A stretch of DNA of 6,415 nt from Chloroflexia bacterium (GCA_025927935.1 JAICKM010000410.1:1-6415), one strand, 5' to 3'. Shown: positions 1 to 6,218, numbered from the stretch's first letter. Notes: a model not told the origin generated them from the letters alone. Numbers and translations: made by a program.

Positions 1-363
1 CGCGGCATCCTGGCGAAATTGCTCTCTCTACCTGTTATGCTTGCCCTGGGTGAAGCTAGTTACGCGGTGTATATCCTCCAGATACCTGTCGCGGCCTGGG
101 TGAAGGGGCTGACGGAGCATCGCATGGATCCAATGATGATGCCCAACATCAAGTTCTTCGACTCATTACCCTATTTCCTGGCGTACTTAGCGATACTGGT
201 GATGGTTTCAATTATTAGCCATCGCGCCATAGAGTCGCCGGCTCGGACGGCGATCAAACGAACCTTCGGCAGAAAAGGCCGCGAGCGAACCGTCGTCGAT
301 GAAAGTGCCACGCCGCCGGTCCCTGTTGCTCCTGTAGCCGCCGAAGCCGGGAAACTAAGCTGA
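1..363 (+). CDS. Acyltransferase 3 family membrane protein, C-terminal part (5' end outside window)
   Basis: The frame is open from base 1 and ends at TGA 361-363, so only the last 120 residues are visible. The visible part carries LGEASYAVYILQIPV (about residues 16-30), which fits the late transmembrane segment with 'LGxxSYxxYLLHxPV' typical of acyltransferase-3 (OafA-like) proteins. A second hydrophobic segment (about 56-73) follows, then HRAIESPARTAIKR, the family's usual 'iErPar' ending. These proteins are integral membrane enzymes that move acetyl or other acyl groups onto surface sugars. The catalytic N-terminal half is outside the window, so activity and substrate cannot be judged. The family's common His in the LLH stretch is Gln here. 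The tail (about 95-120) is a Pro/Ala/Val-rich, probably disordered cytoplasmic end. The next gene begins 64 bases downstream with no terminator visible between them, so co-transcription is plausible. Confidence 0.8.
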   Translation, partial: RGILAKLLSLPVMLALGEASYAVYILQIPVAAWVKGLTEHRMDPMMMPNIKFFDSLPYFLAYLAILVMVSIISHRAIESPARTAIKRTFGRKGRERTVVDESATPPVPVAPVAAEAGKLS

Positions 364-427
364 CTGCCTGGAATGGATCGGCTTTCCGGTATGCGGCTAT
401 GGGCAGGCACCGGCATATGAGGACAGC

Positions 428-2494
428 ATGAAGGAACCGACGGTTTTGCGCGAAAGGGTCGCCACGGAGGACTCGCCCACCGTAGTCGCTCCCGGCGCGG
501 CTGTGCGCCCCGCCCGGCAGGATCTGCGAGCCTGGCTGGTTTGGCTGGCTGTCCCTTTGCTAGCGATCATTGCCTGGGCGCCCGTCGCCCGCCTCTGGTT
601 TGTGGCCGACGACTTCGGGCATCTGCAATTTCACTGGCAATTGCCTTTTCCCCAGCCATTCCTCTACGTGCCGAACGGCGTCATGTTTTACCGGCCGCTC
701 AGCACGTCGCTGACCTGGGAGTTGGGCTACTGGCTGTTCGGCACCAACGCGCTCCCCTATCATCTAGTGAGCATTGGGTTGCATGCCCTGGCGGCCTGGT
801 TGCTGGCGCGTGCCGTGGCAACCATCAGCGGGACGCCGCGCATTGGCTGGCTGGCCGGCGCCCTGTTCGCCGTTTATCCGCTCAGCACTGAAGCGCTAGG
901 CTGGTTAGCCGACCAGTGGGATATCTGGGCCGCGGTCTGTGCTCTGGGCGCCGTCTGGGGATTCGCCGTGGCCTGGCGCAGCCATGACCGCCGCCCGTAT
1001 CTGGTCGCGCTAGCGTTGACGACCGTGGGCGTCTTTATGAAAGAGAGCATGCTGCCGTTGCCGCTCATGCTGCCCGTGGTCGCGCTGGTTATCGAGCTTG
1101 GCCCCGCCGGCCCCCAGGAGCCGGCCTTGCCGTGCACGACCCGCTGGTGGTGGGCGTTTGCGCGCCGGGCGGTTCTCTGGACAGCGCCCTTCCTGCTGCC
1201 CGCGCTGTTGTTCCTCGGCATTCGTCTTGCCAACGGCGGCGTGGGCGGATATCCCAACGCGGCGACTGATTATCAGCACTTCTTCTGGGCGGCTCTCGTC
1301 GGGGCCGGGCTGCAGTTGCTCGCCCCGCTCAACCAATCGGTCTTTCCCCGCGCGCTGGTTCAGACGGTTGGGTTGGTGCTGACGGCGGGGCTGCTGGTGG
1401 GGCTGGTCCTCTGGGGACGGCGGCGCTGGCCGGTGCTGCTGTTGGGCGGGACATGGATGCTGGTTTTTCTCCTTCCCGTGCTTAATCTGGTGCCGTTCCC
1501 GCCACCAACTGACCTCACGGGCAATCGCGTCCTCTATTTCAGCACCATCGGCTTTTGCGTGGTGCTGGCGGTGCTGCTGGCTGGCCTGTTCGATGTGCCC
1601 GGTGGGGCGTGGCTGGGAGCGCTGCCCGCGAGTGTGCTGGTGCTGGCGCTCGTGCCCATGACCTGGCGCCAGCTTGATCCCTGGGTGCAGGCCTCTCGCC
1701 AGACGCAGGCGGTGGTCGCTGAAATGGATCGGCTCCTGGTGCCGCTGGCGGGGCGCCGGGTCGAATTCGACGTACAGGATTTGCCCCGGCTTTATCAGGG
1801 CAGTTACGTCTTCTGGAACGGCTTCGACTATGCGCTGGGCTTGTTCGCGCACCAGGGCGGCCAGATTGCCGTCCAGGAAGTGTCGCGCCTCGACCCGCGC
1901 CATACGGCGTCCCTGCCCGTCGGGACGACCGGTGCGTATAACCTGGCCTTTGCCTTCGATCCCGGCAGCCGGCTATATCGCGTCAGCCAGTTGCGCGGCA
2001 TCACGGTGGCCGTGCCGCCGCCCCAGGGCGCGGGGAACGTCTGGAGCTATGCTGGGTGCGGCGAGAGCCTCCCGACTTCTTGGCAGACGCGTGACGCCAC
2101 GCTGACCTGTGTCCCCAATGCCCCCACCCCACCCCTACCCGGCGCAGGCTATGCCCGCTTCACCCCCACGACAGCCGATGGGCAACTGGCTCTGCCCGAC
2201 TTGCGCCTTGATCTCACGCAGGCGCGCTGGCTGCGTCTGGGTGTCAGCGCGCGCCTGCCGGATAAGCAGCCAGGCCGCCTGGGCGATTGGTTTTGGGGCA
2301 CGGCCACCGAAGCCGCGTGGAATGAGGATCGCCACGAAACCTTCACCCTGGATGCGACCGGCGCCTGGCGCACCTACTGGACCTATATCCCGGTTAGCCA
2401 GTTAGGCATGCAGGTCAGCGGGCTGCGCTTCGATCCAGTCAACGCTCGCTTTCCCGTGGACCTGGCCTGGATTGCGGCCACGCCCATTCCTTGA
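428..2494 (+). CDS. Multi-pass GT-C-type glycosyltransferase candidate (TMTC/PMT-like) with C-terminal beta-sandwich ectodomain
   Basis: This encodes 688 residues from ATG 428, preceded by GAGGA (419-423) four bases upstream. After a polar N-terminus of about 33 residues come 11-12 hydrophobic segments, at about 36-56, 108-130, 139-153, 165-184, 191-205, 208-223, 248-265, 285-300, 310-329, 335-356, 370-388 and 394-411. Motifs match TMTC/PMT-like GT-C enzymes: an acidic pair D61-D62 (VADDFGHLQ) in the first outer loop, where GT-C enzymes keep catalytic acids; FYRPLSTS (87-94); YHLVSIGLH (111-119); FAVYPLSTEALGWL (147-160); KESMLPLPL (205-213); and NRVLYFSTIGF (366-376). Such enzymes transfer sugars from polyprenyl-phosphate donors outside the membrane. 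Residues 412-688 are soluble and presumably extracytoplasmic. They hold C544 and C561, a possible disulfide, and a beta-rich domain (about 575-685) with LRLGVSAR, GLRFDP and VDLAWI. Animal TMTC proteins carry TPR repeats at that end. It could instead be a non-catalytic member of the fold. Donor and acceptor are unknown. Confidence 0.7.
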   Translation: MKEPTVLRERVATEDSPTVVAPGAAVRPARQDLRAWLVWLAVPLLAIIAWAPVARLWFVADDFGHLQFHWQLPFPQPFLYVPNGVMFYRPLSTSLTWELGYWLFGTNALPYHLVSIGLHALAAWLLARAVATISGTPRIGWLAGALFAVYPLSTEALGWLADQWDIWAAVCALGAVWGFAVAWRSHDRRPYLVALALTTVGVFMKESMLPLPLMLPVVALVIELGPAGPQEPALPCTTRWWWAFARRAVLWTAPFLLPALLFLGIRLANGGVGGYPNAATDYQHFFWAALVGAGLQLLAPLNQSVFPRALVQTVGLVLTAGLLVGLVLWGRRRWPVLLLGGTWMLVFLLPVLNLVPFPPPTDLTGNRVLYFSTIGFCVVLAVLLAGLFDVPGGAWLGALPASVLVLALVPMTWRQLDPWVQASRQTQAVVAEMDRLLVPLAGRRVEFDVQDLPRLYQGSYVFWNGFDYALGLFAHQGGQIAVQEVSRLDPRHTASLPVGTTGAYNLAFAFDPGSRLYRVSQLRGITVAVPPPQGAGNVWSYAGCGESLPTSWQTRDATLTCVPNAPTPPLPGAGYARFTPTTADGQLALPDLRLDLTQARWLRLGVSARLPDKQPGRLGDWFWGTATEAAWNEDRHETFTLDATGAWRTYWTYIPVSQLGMQVSGLRFDPVNARFPVDLAWIAATPIP

Positions 2495-2559
2495 CGCGCC
2501 CGGCCCTACGCTGTCGCCAGGTCAAAATAACCTCTCATATACGGCTTTCTGCCCGGCGG

Positions 2560-2581
2560 GGTATAATGCCTTTGGTATAAT
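2560..2581 (+). promoter_or_regulatory. Two tandem -10 elements (GGTATAAT repeated 14 bases apart)
   Basis: GGTATAAT occurs at 2560-2567 and again at 2574-2581. The second copy is preceded by T, giving TGGTATAAT at 2573-2581, an exact extended -10 (TGnTATAAT) that can work without a good -35. No TTGACA-like hexamer is present at the right distance for either copy. It would fire toward the SLH gene, with a start point near 2588 and a leader of roughly 225 bases. Confidence is moderate because only the -10 side is supported. Confidence 0.45.
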
Positions 2582-2701
2582 TGCTGTAGGGATCGGCGGA
2601 TTCTTCTATACATACTGTGCCGCTTGTTGGGCATAATATTCTCTATTTGTAGCGGACATCCAGGTTCGCCTGCTGCCCCGGTACGCACGCCGATGCTGCC
2701 T

Positions 2702-2718
2702 CCGGCTGTACTATACTG
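2702..2718 (+). promoter_or_regulatory. Putative proximal -10 region of the SLH gene (TATACT), sharing a 17-base pattern with the GT2 upstream region
   Basis: TATACT at 2712-2717 lies 96 bases before the GTG start. It sits inside CCGGCTNNNCTATACTG, which recurs at 5220-5236 ahead of the GT2 gene with all 14 defined positions identical. No clear -35 hexamer is present 16-18 bases upstream here, so activity would need an activator or another sigma factor. Confidence 0.3.
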
Positions 2719-2800
2719 ACTTGCGATCTATCGACATTACCTCGGGGTAGTCCGGATATGACCGTGCGACCACGGGCCGTTCGATTTCTCCATTGTGCAA

Positions 2801-2805
2801 AGGAG
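2801..2805 (+). promoter_or_regulatory. Ribosome binding site AGGAG that fixes the SLH start at GTG 2813
   Basis: AAAGGAG occupies 2799-2805, and its AGGAG core ends seven bases before GTG 2813. The alternative in-frame GTG at 2795 lies upstream of this site and would place the Shine-Dalgarno inside the coding region, with no comparable site before it. Starting at 2813 also gives a conventional N-terminus, MKK followed by a hydrophobic signal segment. Confidence 0.8.
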
Positions 2806-2812
2806 CGACTTC

Positions 2813-5110
2813 GTGAAGAAGATTGAACCTAATTCAGTCACGTTGGGCACCAAGCGCGTGCTGCGTCTGCTGGCCGCCGGCAGCCTGGGGTTGCTGGCTC
2901 TGTTGGCCGGTAGCCGGCCTGGTGTGGTCGGAGCGGCCCCCGCCGCGATCAGCGTTTCGCTCAGCAGCAGTACCGTTGCCGAAGCAGACGACTACGCAAC
3001 CCAGATCCTGGGCGATCCCTGGGATATGAGCAACCCCGACGATACCGACTGGCTGGACCATATGACCCGGCCGACTTTCAACGGGGGGATTTTTGATGCA
3101 ACAACAACCGGTCAGGTGGGCGGTATCATGCTACAGTATCAGGGTTGGGATACCGCTGCGGACTATATCGGGGAGCGCAGCGGGCCGAATTATCCGATCC
3201 CGAGCGGACGCTACAGCCATTTGCGTCTGCGTATGTATAGCAGCGTTGCCGACCGGATGATCGTCTACTGGTTCCGCACCCACACCTTCGGTCAGGTAGG
3301 CGGTACCAGCAATGTGATTCCGACGCAGCCGGGTTGGCACATCTACGACATCGATCTCAATGCGGCGGGCAACCCCGGCAACGGCACCTGGAGCAATGAG
3401 AATTGGAGCGGTTTGACGCTTAACACCACCTTTGGTCTAGGCCATACGGGCGTGGATATCAAGCTGGATTGGGCGCGCCTAGTGCCGGCGACCGGGCCTG
3501 GTAACACGAACACAACCATTAGTTGGAGCGGAGGGGGTGGACCTGTCAGTCTCTATGTCACCGGTCCGAGCGGCGGCGACGAGATGCTGATCGCATCTAA
3601 TCTGCCCGCTTCGGGCAGCTACAACTGGTCCGCCGGGACCGCGCTCGCGCCCGGCAGCTACCACATCCACGCGGTGTCCGGTGGGGCTACTGGGTCCAGC
3701 GGGACGCTGATCGTCAACAATGCCCCGGTGCTCGATATCACCGCCCCGAGTCCCAGCAGCGGCGAAGATTATGCGAACACTCAGCTTGGTAGTTCCTGGA
3801 ACCTCACCACGTTGACCGATATACATCAGCAAGTGCAGAGCATTGCGGGTATTTTCAACATTATCCTGGCTCCGGGATTCCTGCAAGCGTCCGGCAATGC
3901 CGACCCGGCGATGGAGTTCCTGGCTAACGATGGCGTCCACAGCATTGACACGCATCGCTACCACTATTTCAATTACAATCAATATCTGAACGCGCCGAAC
4001 CCTGATGCGAGTCCTAACGGCCAGTTCAGCCAGTGGAACGCCGGTCCGCGCGTGATCTGGGCCCAAGCCCCACCGCCGGGCCAGGGCTATAACTGGTCGG
4101 CCACCCAGACACAGATCCAGTGGTACAACCGCTGGCAGAAAGTCTCCCTTGATCTTAACAGTTATCCCACCGATCCCGGCTATCACGGTCCCTCGTGGGC
4201 GTCCACCAACCGGGCGGCGGTGCTCCGCTTCGACCCGCACGAGAACGACGTCTATGGCGTGTCGGTCTACCCGGCCTTCTTCCAGATCAACGGCGTGCGG
4301 CTGACAGCGGACCCGCGGGTGTCGCCGGGCGGCAAGACGACGATTAGCTGGACGCCGGGCAAGACGGCGGGGAGCGTTGCCATTTCCTATAATAACGGCC
4401 AGGGTGTCTCCGGCACCGCCGGAACGGCGTCACTCGCCAGCGGCGGGTTTGTCTGGCAGGTGCCGGCCAATCTGCCCCAGGGCCGCTACACGATCTCGAT
4501 CTTTGCCAACGACGGACTCAACACCTTCACCCAGGTGGCGCGGGCGCCGCTGCTGGTCAACTGCGCCACGGGCTGCGGCCAGCAGTACACCGATACGCCG
4601 CCGGCCAACCCGTTCTACACGTTCATCAGCAACCTGACGGCGCGGGGCGTGGTCGAGGGCTTCGGCGACAACACCTTCCAACCGTACACTAACGCCACGC
4701 GCGCCCTGCTGGCGAAGTGGGTGGTGCTGGCGCGCGGCCTGCCGATCAACGCGGCGGGCGGCCCCCACTTTGTGGATATCCCGTCCACCGACCCCATGTA
4801 TCCGTATATCGAGACAGCGGTGAACGCCGGGTTCATCAGCGGCTACAGCGATCGCACCTTCCGGCCCTATAACACCGTGACGCGCGGCCAGATGGCGAAG
4901 ATCATCGTGCAGGGGTTGGGGCTGCCGATCAACACGGCGGGCGGCCCGCACTTCCACGATGTCGACCGCGCCAACCCCTTCTACGCGGAGATCGAAACGA
5001 TCTACAACCGGGGTCTGGTCTCCGGTTATGCGGACGGTAACTTCCGCTGGGGCAGCAACAACAGCCGCGGGCAGTTGACCAAGGTGCTGTCCAACGCGAT
5101 CTCGCGCTAG
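2813..5110 (+). CDS. Secreted multidomain surface protein with three C-terminal SLH modules
   Basis: This encodes 765 residues from GTG 2813. A basic N-terminus is followed by a hydrophobic stretch (about 16-33) and Ala-rich cleavage options near 41-45, so a Sec signal peptide is likely. The mature part reads as two repeats. Each begins with a beta-sandwich-like domain opening (D/E)DYAxxxLGxxW (about 59-224 and 318-500), which may bind carbohydrate. Each is followed by an Ig-like domain resembling the Kre9/KNH type, with TISW near the start and a 'G.Y/F.W....LP/AxGxY.I' ending (about 234-302 and 509-583). Three SLH modules follow (about 590-640, 652-701, 714-763); in SLH proteins these bind pyruvylated secondary wall polymers. 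Their signature ends read TRAL, TRGQ and SRGQ instead of TRAE. C584 and C588 are the only cysteines. It has upstream boxes and its own terminator, so it is probably a single-gene unit. No catalytic motif is recognised; a structural or glycan-binding role is likely. Confidence 0.85.
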   Translation: MKKIEPNSVTLGTKRVLRLLAAGSLGLLALLAGSRPGVVGAAPAAISVSLSSSTVAEADDYATQILGDPWDMSNPDDTDWLDHMTRPTFNGGIFDATTTGQVGGIMLQYQGWDTAADYIGERSGPNYPIPSGRYSHLRLRMYSSVADRMIVYWFRTHTFGQVGGTSNVIPTQPGWHIYDIDLNAAGNPGNGTWSNENWSGLTLNTTFGLGHTGVDIKLDWARLVPATGPGNTNTTISWSGGGGPVSLYVTGPSGGDEMLIASNLPASGSYNWSAGTALAPGSYHIHAVSGGATGSSGTLIVNNAPVLDITAPSPSSGEDYANTQLGSSWNLTTLTDIHQQVQSIAGIFNIILAPGFLQASGNADPAMEFLANDGVHSIDTHRYHYFNYNQYLNAPNPDASPNGQFSQWNAGPRVIWAQAPPPGQGYNWSATQTQIQWYNRWQKVSLDLNSYPTDPGYHGPSWASTNRAAVLRFDPHENDVYGVSVYPAFFQINGVRLTADPRVSPGGKTTISWTPGKTAGSVAISYNNGQGVSGTAGTASLASGGFVWQVPANLPQGRYTISIFANDGLNTFTQVARAPLLVNCATGCGQQYTDTPPANPFYTFISNLTARGVVEGFGDNTFQPYTNATRALLAKWVVLARGLPINAAGGPHFVDIPSTDPMYPYIETAVNAGFISGYSDRTFRPYNTVTRGQMAKIIVQGLGLPINTAGGPHFHDVDRANPFYAEIETIYNRGLVSGYADGNFRWGSNNSRGQLTKVLSNAISR
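3109..3305 (+). repeat. 17-base direct repeat exactly 180 bases apart inside the first sandwich domain
   Basis: CGGTCAGGTRGGCGGTA occurs at 3109-3125 and 3289-3305, with one difference (G or A at R). Both copies are in the same reading frame and encode GQVGG at residues 100-104 and 160-164. The 60-codon spacing lies within one domain. It may reflect a local duplication or simply a repeated loop sequence. Confidence 0.6.
4741..4953 (+). repeat. 30-base direct repeat in the linkers after SLH modules 1 and 2
   Basis: Positions 4741-4770 and 4924-4953 match at 28 of 30 bases, spaced 183 bases (61 codons) apart. Both encode LPIN(A/T)AGGPHF, the linker between successive SLH modules. Near-identity at DNA level, including third codon positions, points to recent duplication or gene conversion of the SLH unit. 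The modules themselves have diverged more. Confidence 0.8.
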
Positions 5111-5132
5111 GGCGCGCAATTCACTATCCGGC

Positions 5133-5165
5133 AAGCGACCGGCCTCCACGGGGGCCGGTCGCTTT
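5133..5165 (+). terminator. Stem-loop terminator after the SLH gene
   Basis: AAGCGACCGGCC (5133-5144) pairs perfectly with GGCCGGTCGCTT (5153-5164), a 12-bp GC-rich stem with an 8-base loop, 22 bases after the SLH stop codon. The trailing T run is short (CTTT then G), so intrinsic termination may be incomplete, but the position and stem strength support a transcript end here. It separates the SLH gene from the downstream GT2 gene. Confidence 0.75.
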
Positions 5166-5205
5166 GCGTGGCGGGGGAATGGCGGCGTCCCGGAGCGGTT
5201 CGAGT

Positions 5206-5235
5206 TTGCATAGAGCGCACCGGCTCGGCTATACT
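5206..5235 (+). promoter_or_regulatory. Possible distal promoter for the GT2 gene (TTGCAT-18-TATACT)
   Basis: TTGCAT at 5206-5211 and TATACT at 5230-5235 are separated by 18 bases, between the SLH terminator and the GT2 gene. The -10 matches five of six consensus bases; the -35 matches only its TTG. The box lies in the CCGGCTNNNCTATACTG pattern also seen at 2702-2718. Confidence 0.4.
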
Positions 5236-5285
5236 GGGCGGGGCCACGGGTTGCGCGGCTTGTGCCAGGCCGGGTCCGGATTTAG

Positions 5286-5315
5286 TTGCCGCCGTGCGCC
5301 GAAAGATGGTATACT
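5286..5315 (+). promoter_or_regulatory. Proximal promoter of the GT2 gene (TTGCCG-18-TATACT, extended -10)
   Basis: TTGCCG (5286-5291) and TATACT (5310-5315) are spaced 18 bases apart, and the -10 is extended by TGG (5307-5309). The predicted start point near 5322 leaves a leader of about 57 bases to ATG 5379. The TTG at 5286 could be read as an in-frame start codon, but it lies inside this promoter, which argues for the later ATG. Confidence 0.55.
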
Positions 5316-5378
5316 GGCCTGCCTGCCGCCGAGGCGGGTAATTGCAGGGCGTTGGCGCTGGTGCCAAGCCGGAGTATG

Positions 5379-6218
5379 ATGAGGTTAAACGAACTGATGC
5401 GCCCCCAGCCGGCGCCCGCCGGCGCCCCCGTTGCTCCTGTCGATCCGCCGCTTGTGACCGTGGTCATCCCGGCCTATAACGAAGCCCGCCGGCTCCCCGA
5501 CAGTATCCGGCGCGTGCAGGACTATCTCCGGCAGCAGTCTTATAAGTATGAGCTGATCGTCGTGGACGACGGCAGCAGCGACAATACCGCGGCGCTCGCC
5601 GATGAGGCCGCTGCCGCCGACCCGGCTATCCGTGTCATCCACAACCCGCACATGGGCAAGGGCGTCGCCGTGCGCACGGGGATGCTGGCCGGGACCGGGC
5701 GCTATATCCTCTATTCCGACGCCGACCTGTCCACGCCTATCGGCGAACTGGCGAAGCTGCTGTCCTGGTTGCAGCGCGGTTACGATGTGGCGATTGGCTC
5801 GCGCGAGGGCCAGGGCGCCGTGCGCTACAACGAGCCGGGCTACCGGCACCTCATGGGCCGGGTGTTCAACAAACTGGTCCAGTTCATCGCCTTGCGCCAG
5901 TTCAACGACACGCAGTGTGGCTTCAAAGCCTTTACGCAGGAGGCGACGCAAGACCTGTTTCGCCGCGTGCAGATCTACGGCGACAATGCCGGCGTGGTCA
6001 AAGGCGCGATGGTGACAGGCTTCGACGTCGAGGTGCTCTACCTGGCCCTCAAGCGGCGCTATCGGGTGAAGGAAGTGCCGGTCGAGTGGTACTACGCCAG
6101 CGGCAGCAAAGTTAACCCGCTGCGCGACCCACTGCGTCTGCTCACCGACGTGCTGCGCGTGCGCTGGAACGATCTGCGCGGCCGCTATGGCCGCCGCCTG
6201 CCCCGGCGCGCGGTCTGA
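5379..6218 (+). CDS. Family 2 glycosyltransferase, dolichyl/polyprenyl-phosphate sugar synthase type (Alg5/DPM1-like)
   Basis: This encodes 279 residues from ATG 5379, chosen because GGAG (5371-5374) lies four bases upstream. ATG 5376 is also possible but leaves one base of spacing, and an upstream in-frame TTG (5286) overlaps the promoter. Motifs in order are: VTVVIPAYNE (26-35), ELIVVDDGSSD (58-68, nucleotide binding), GKG (93-95), YSDADLSTP (112-120, the DxD-type metal and donor site), GSR (140-142), NDTQCGFKAF (176-185), GFDVEVLYLAL (214-224) and EVPVEWYY...SKV (232-245). DADLSTP with DTQCGFK is characteristic of enzymes that transfer glucose or mannose from UDP- or GDP-sugar to a polyprenyl phosphate at the cytoplasmic face. 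No transmembrane segment is visible, so it is probably peripheral. Residues 9-24 are a Pro/Ala-rich leader. Its lipid-linked product would be a natural donor for the GT-C protein at 428-2494. The sugar cannot be read from sequence. Confidence 0.85.
   Translation: MRLNELMRPQPAPAGAPVAPVDPPLVTVVIPAYNEARRLPDSIRRVQDYLRQQSYKYELIVVDDGSSDNTAALADEAAAADPAIRVIHNPHMGKGVAVRTGMLAGTGRYILYSDADLSTPIGELAKLLSWLQRGYDVAIGSREGQGAVRYNEPGYRHLMGRVFNKLVQFIALRQFNDTQCGFKAFTQEATQDLFRRVQIYGDNAGVVKGAMVTGFDVEVLYLALKRRYRVKEVPVEWYYASGSKVNPLRDPLRLLTDVLRVRWNDLRGRYGRRLPRRAV

Larger units (their letters stand above)
2495..2812. other. Intergenic region upstream of the SLH gene, AT-richer core with several -10-like elements
   Basis: No convincing gene lies here; the only sizeable open frame is a 60-codon minus-strand stretch with no support. 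The central part (about 2520-2650) is clearly richer in A and T than the flanking genes. It contains TATAAT at 2562-2567, TATAAT at 2576-2581, CATAAT at 2632-2637 and TATACT at 2712-2717. None has a good -35 hexamer at 16-18 bases. I see no convincing terminator after the glycosyltransferase gene, so readthrough into the SLH gene is possible. If transcription begins at the upstream boxes, the SLH mRNA has a leader of more than 200 bases. I see no riboswitch fold that I recognise. Confidence 0.6.

Noticed and set aside
364..427. Possible separate promoter before the GT-C gene
   Set aside because: No -10/-35 pair is visible in the 64-base gap; only a ribosome binding site is supported.
1010..1903. 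297-codon minus-strand open frame inside the GT-C gene
   Set aside because: It is antisense to a well-supported membrane protein. Its product is rich in His, Gln, Arg and Pro with no domain, as expected when GC-rich coding DNA is read backwards.
3410..5060. Nine or so N-x-S/T sequons in the SLH protein as proof of N-glycosylation
   Set aside because: The protein is rich in Asn, Ser and Thr, so sequons are expected by chance, and no oligosaccharyltransferase of the PglB/Stt3 kind is visible here.
3479..5149. Long minus-strand open frames (253 and 239 codons) opposite the SLH gene
   Set aside because: Low-complexity Arg/Val/Ala-rich translations with no start context or motif; the + strand here has clear SLH modules.
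327..5440. Similar Pro/Ala/Val tracts and an 11-base match (GTTGCTCCTGT) in the acyltransferase tail and GT2 leader
   Set aside because: Short low-complexity sequence with shared codon preference; too short to indicate common origin.
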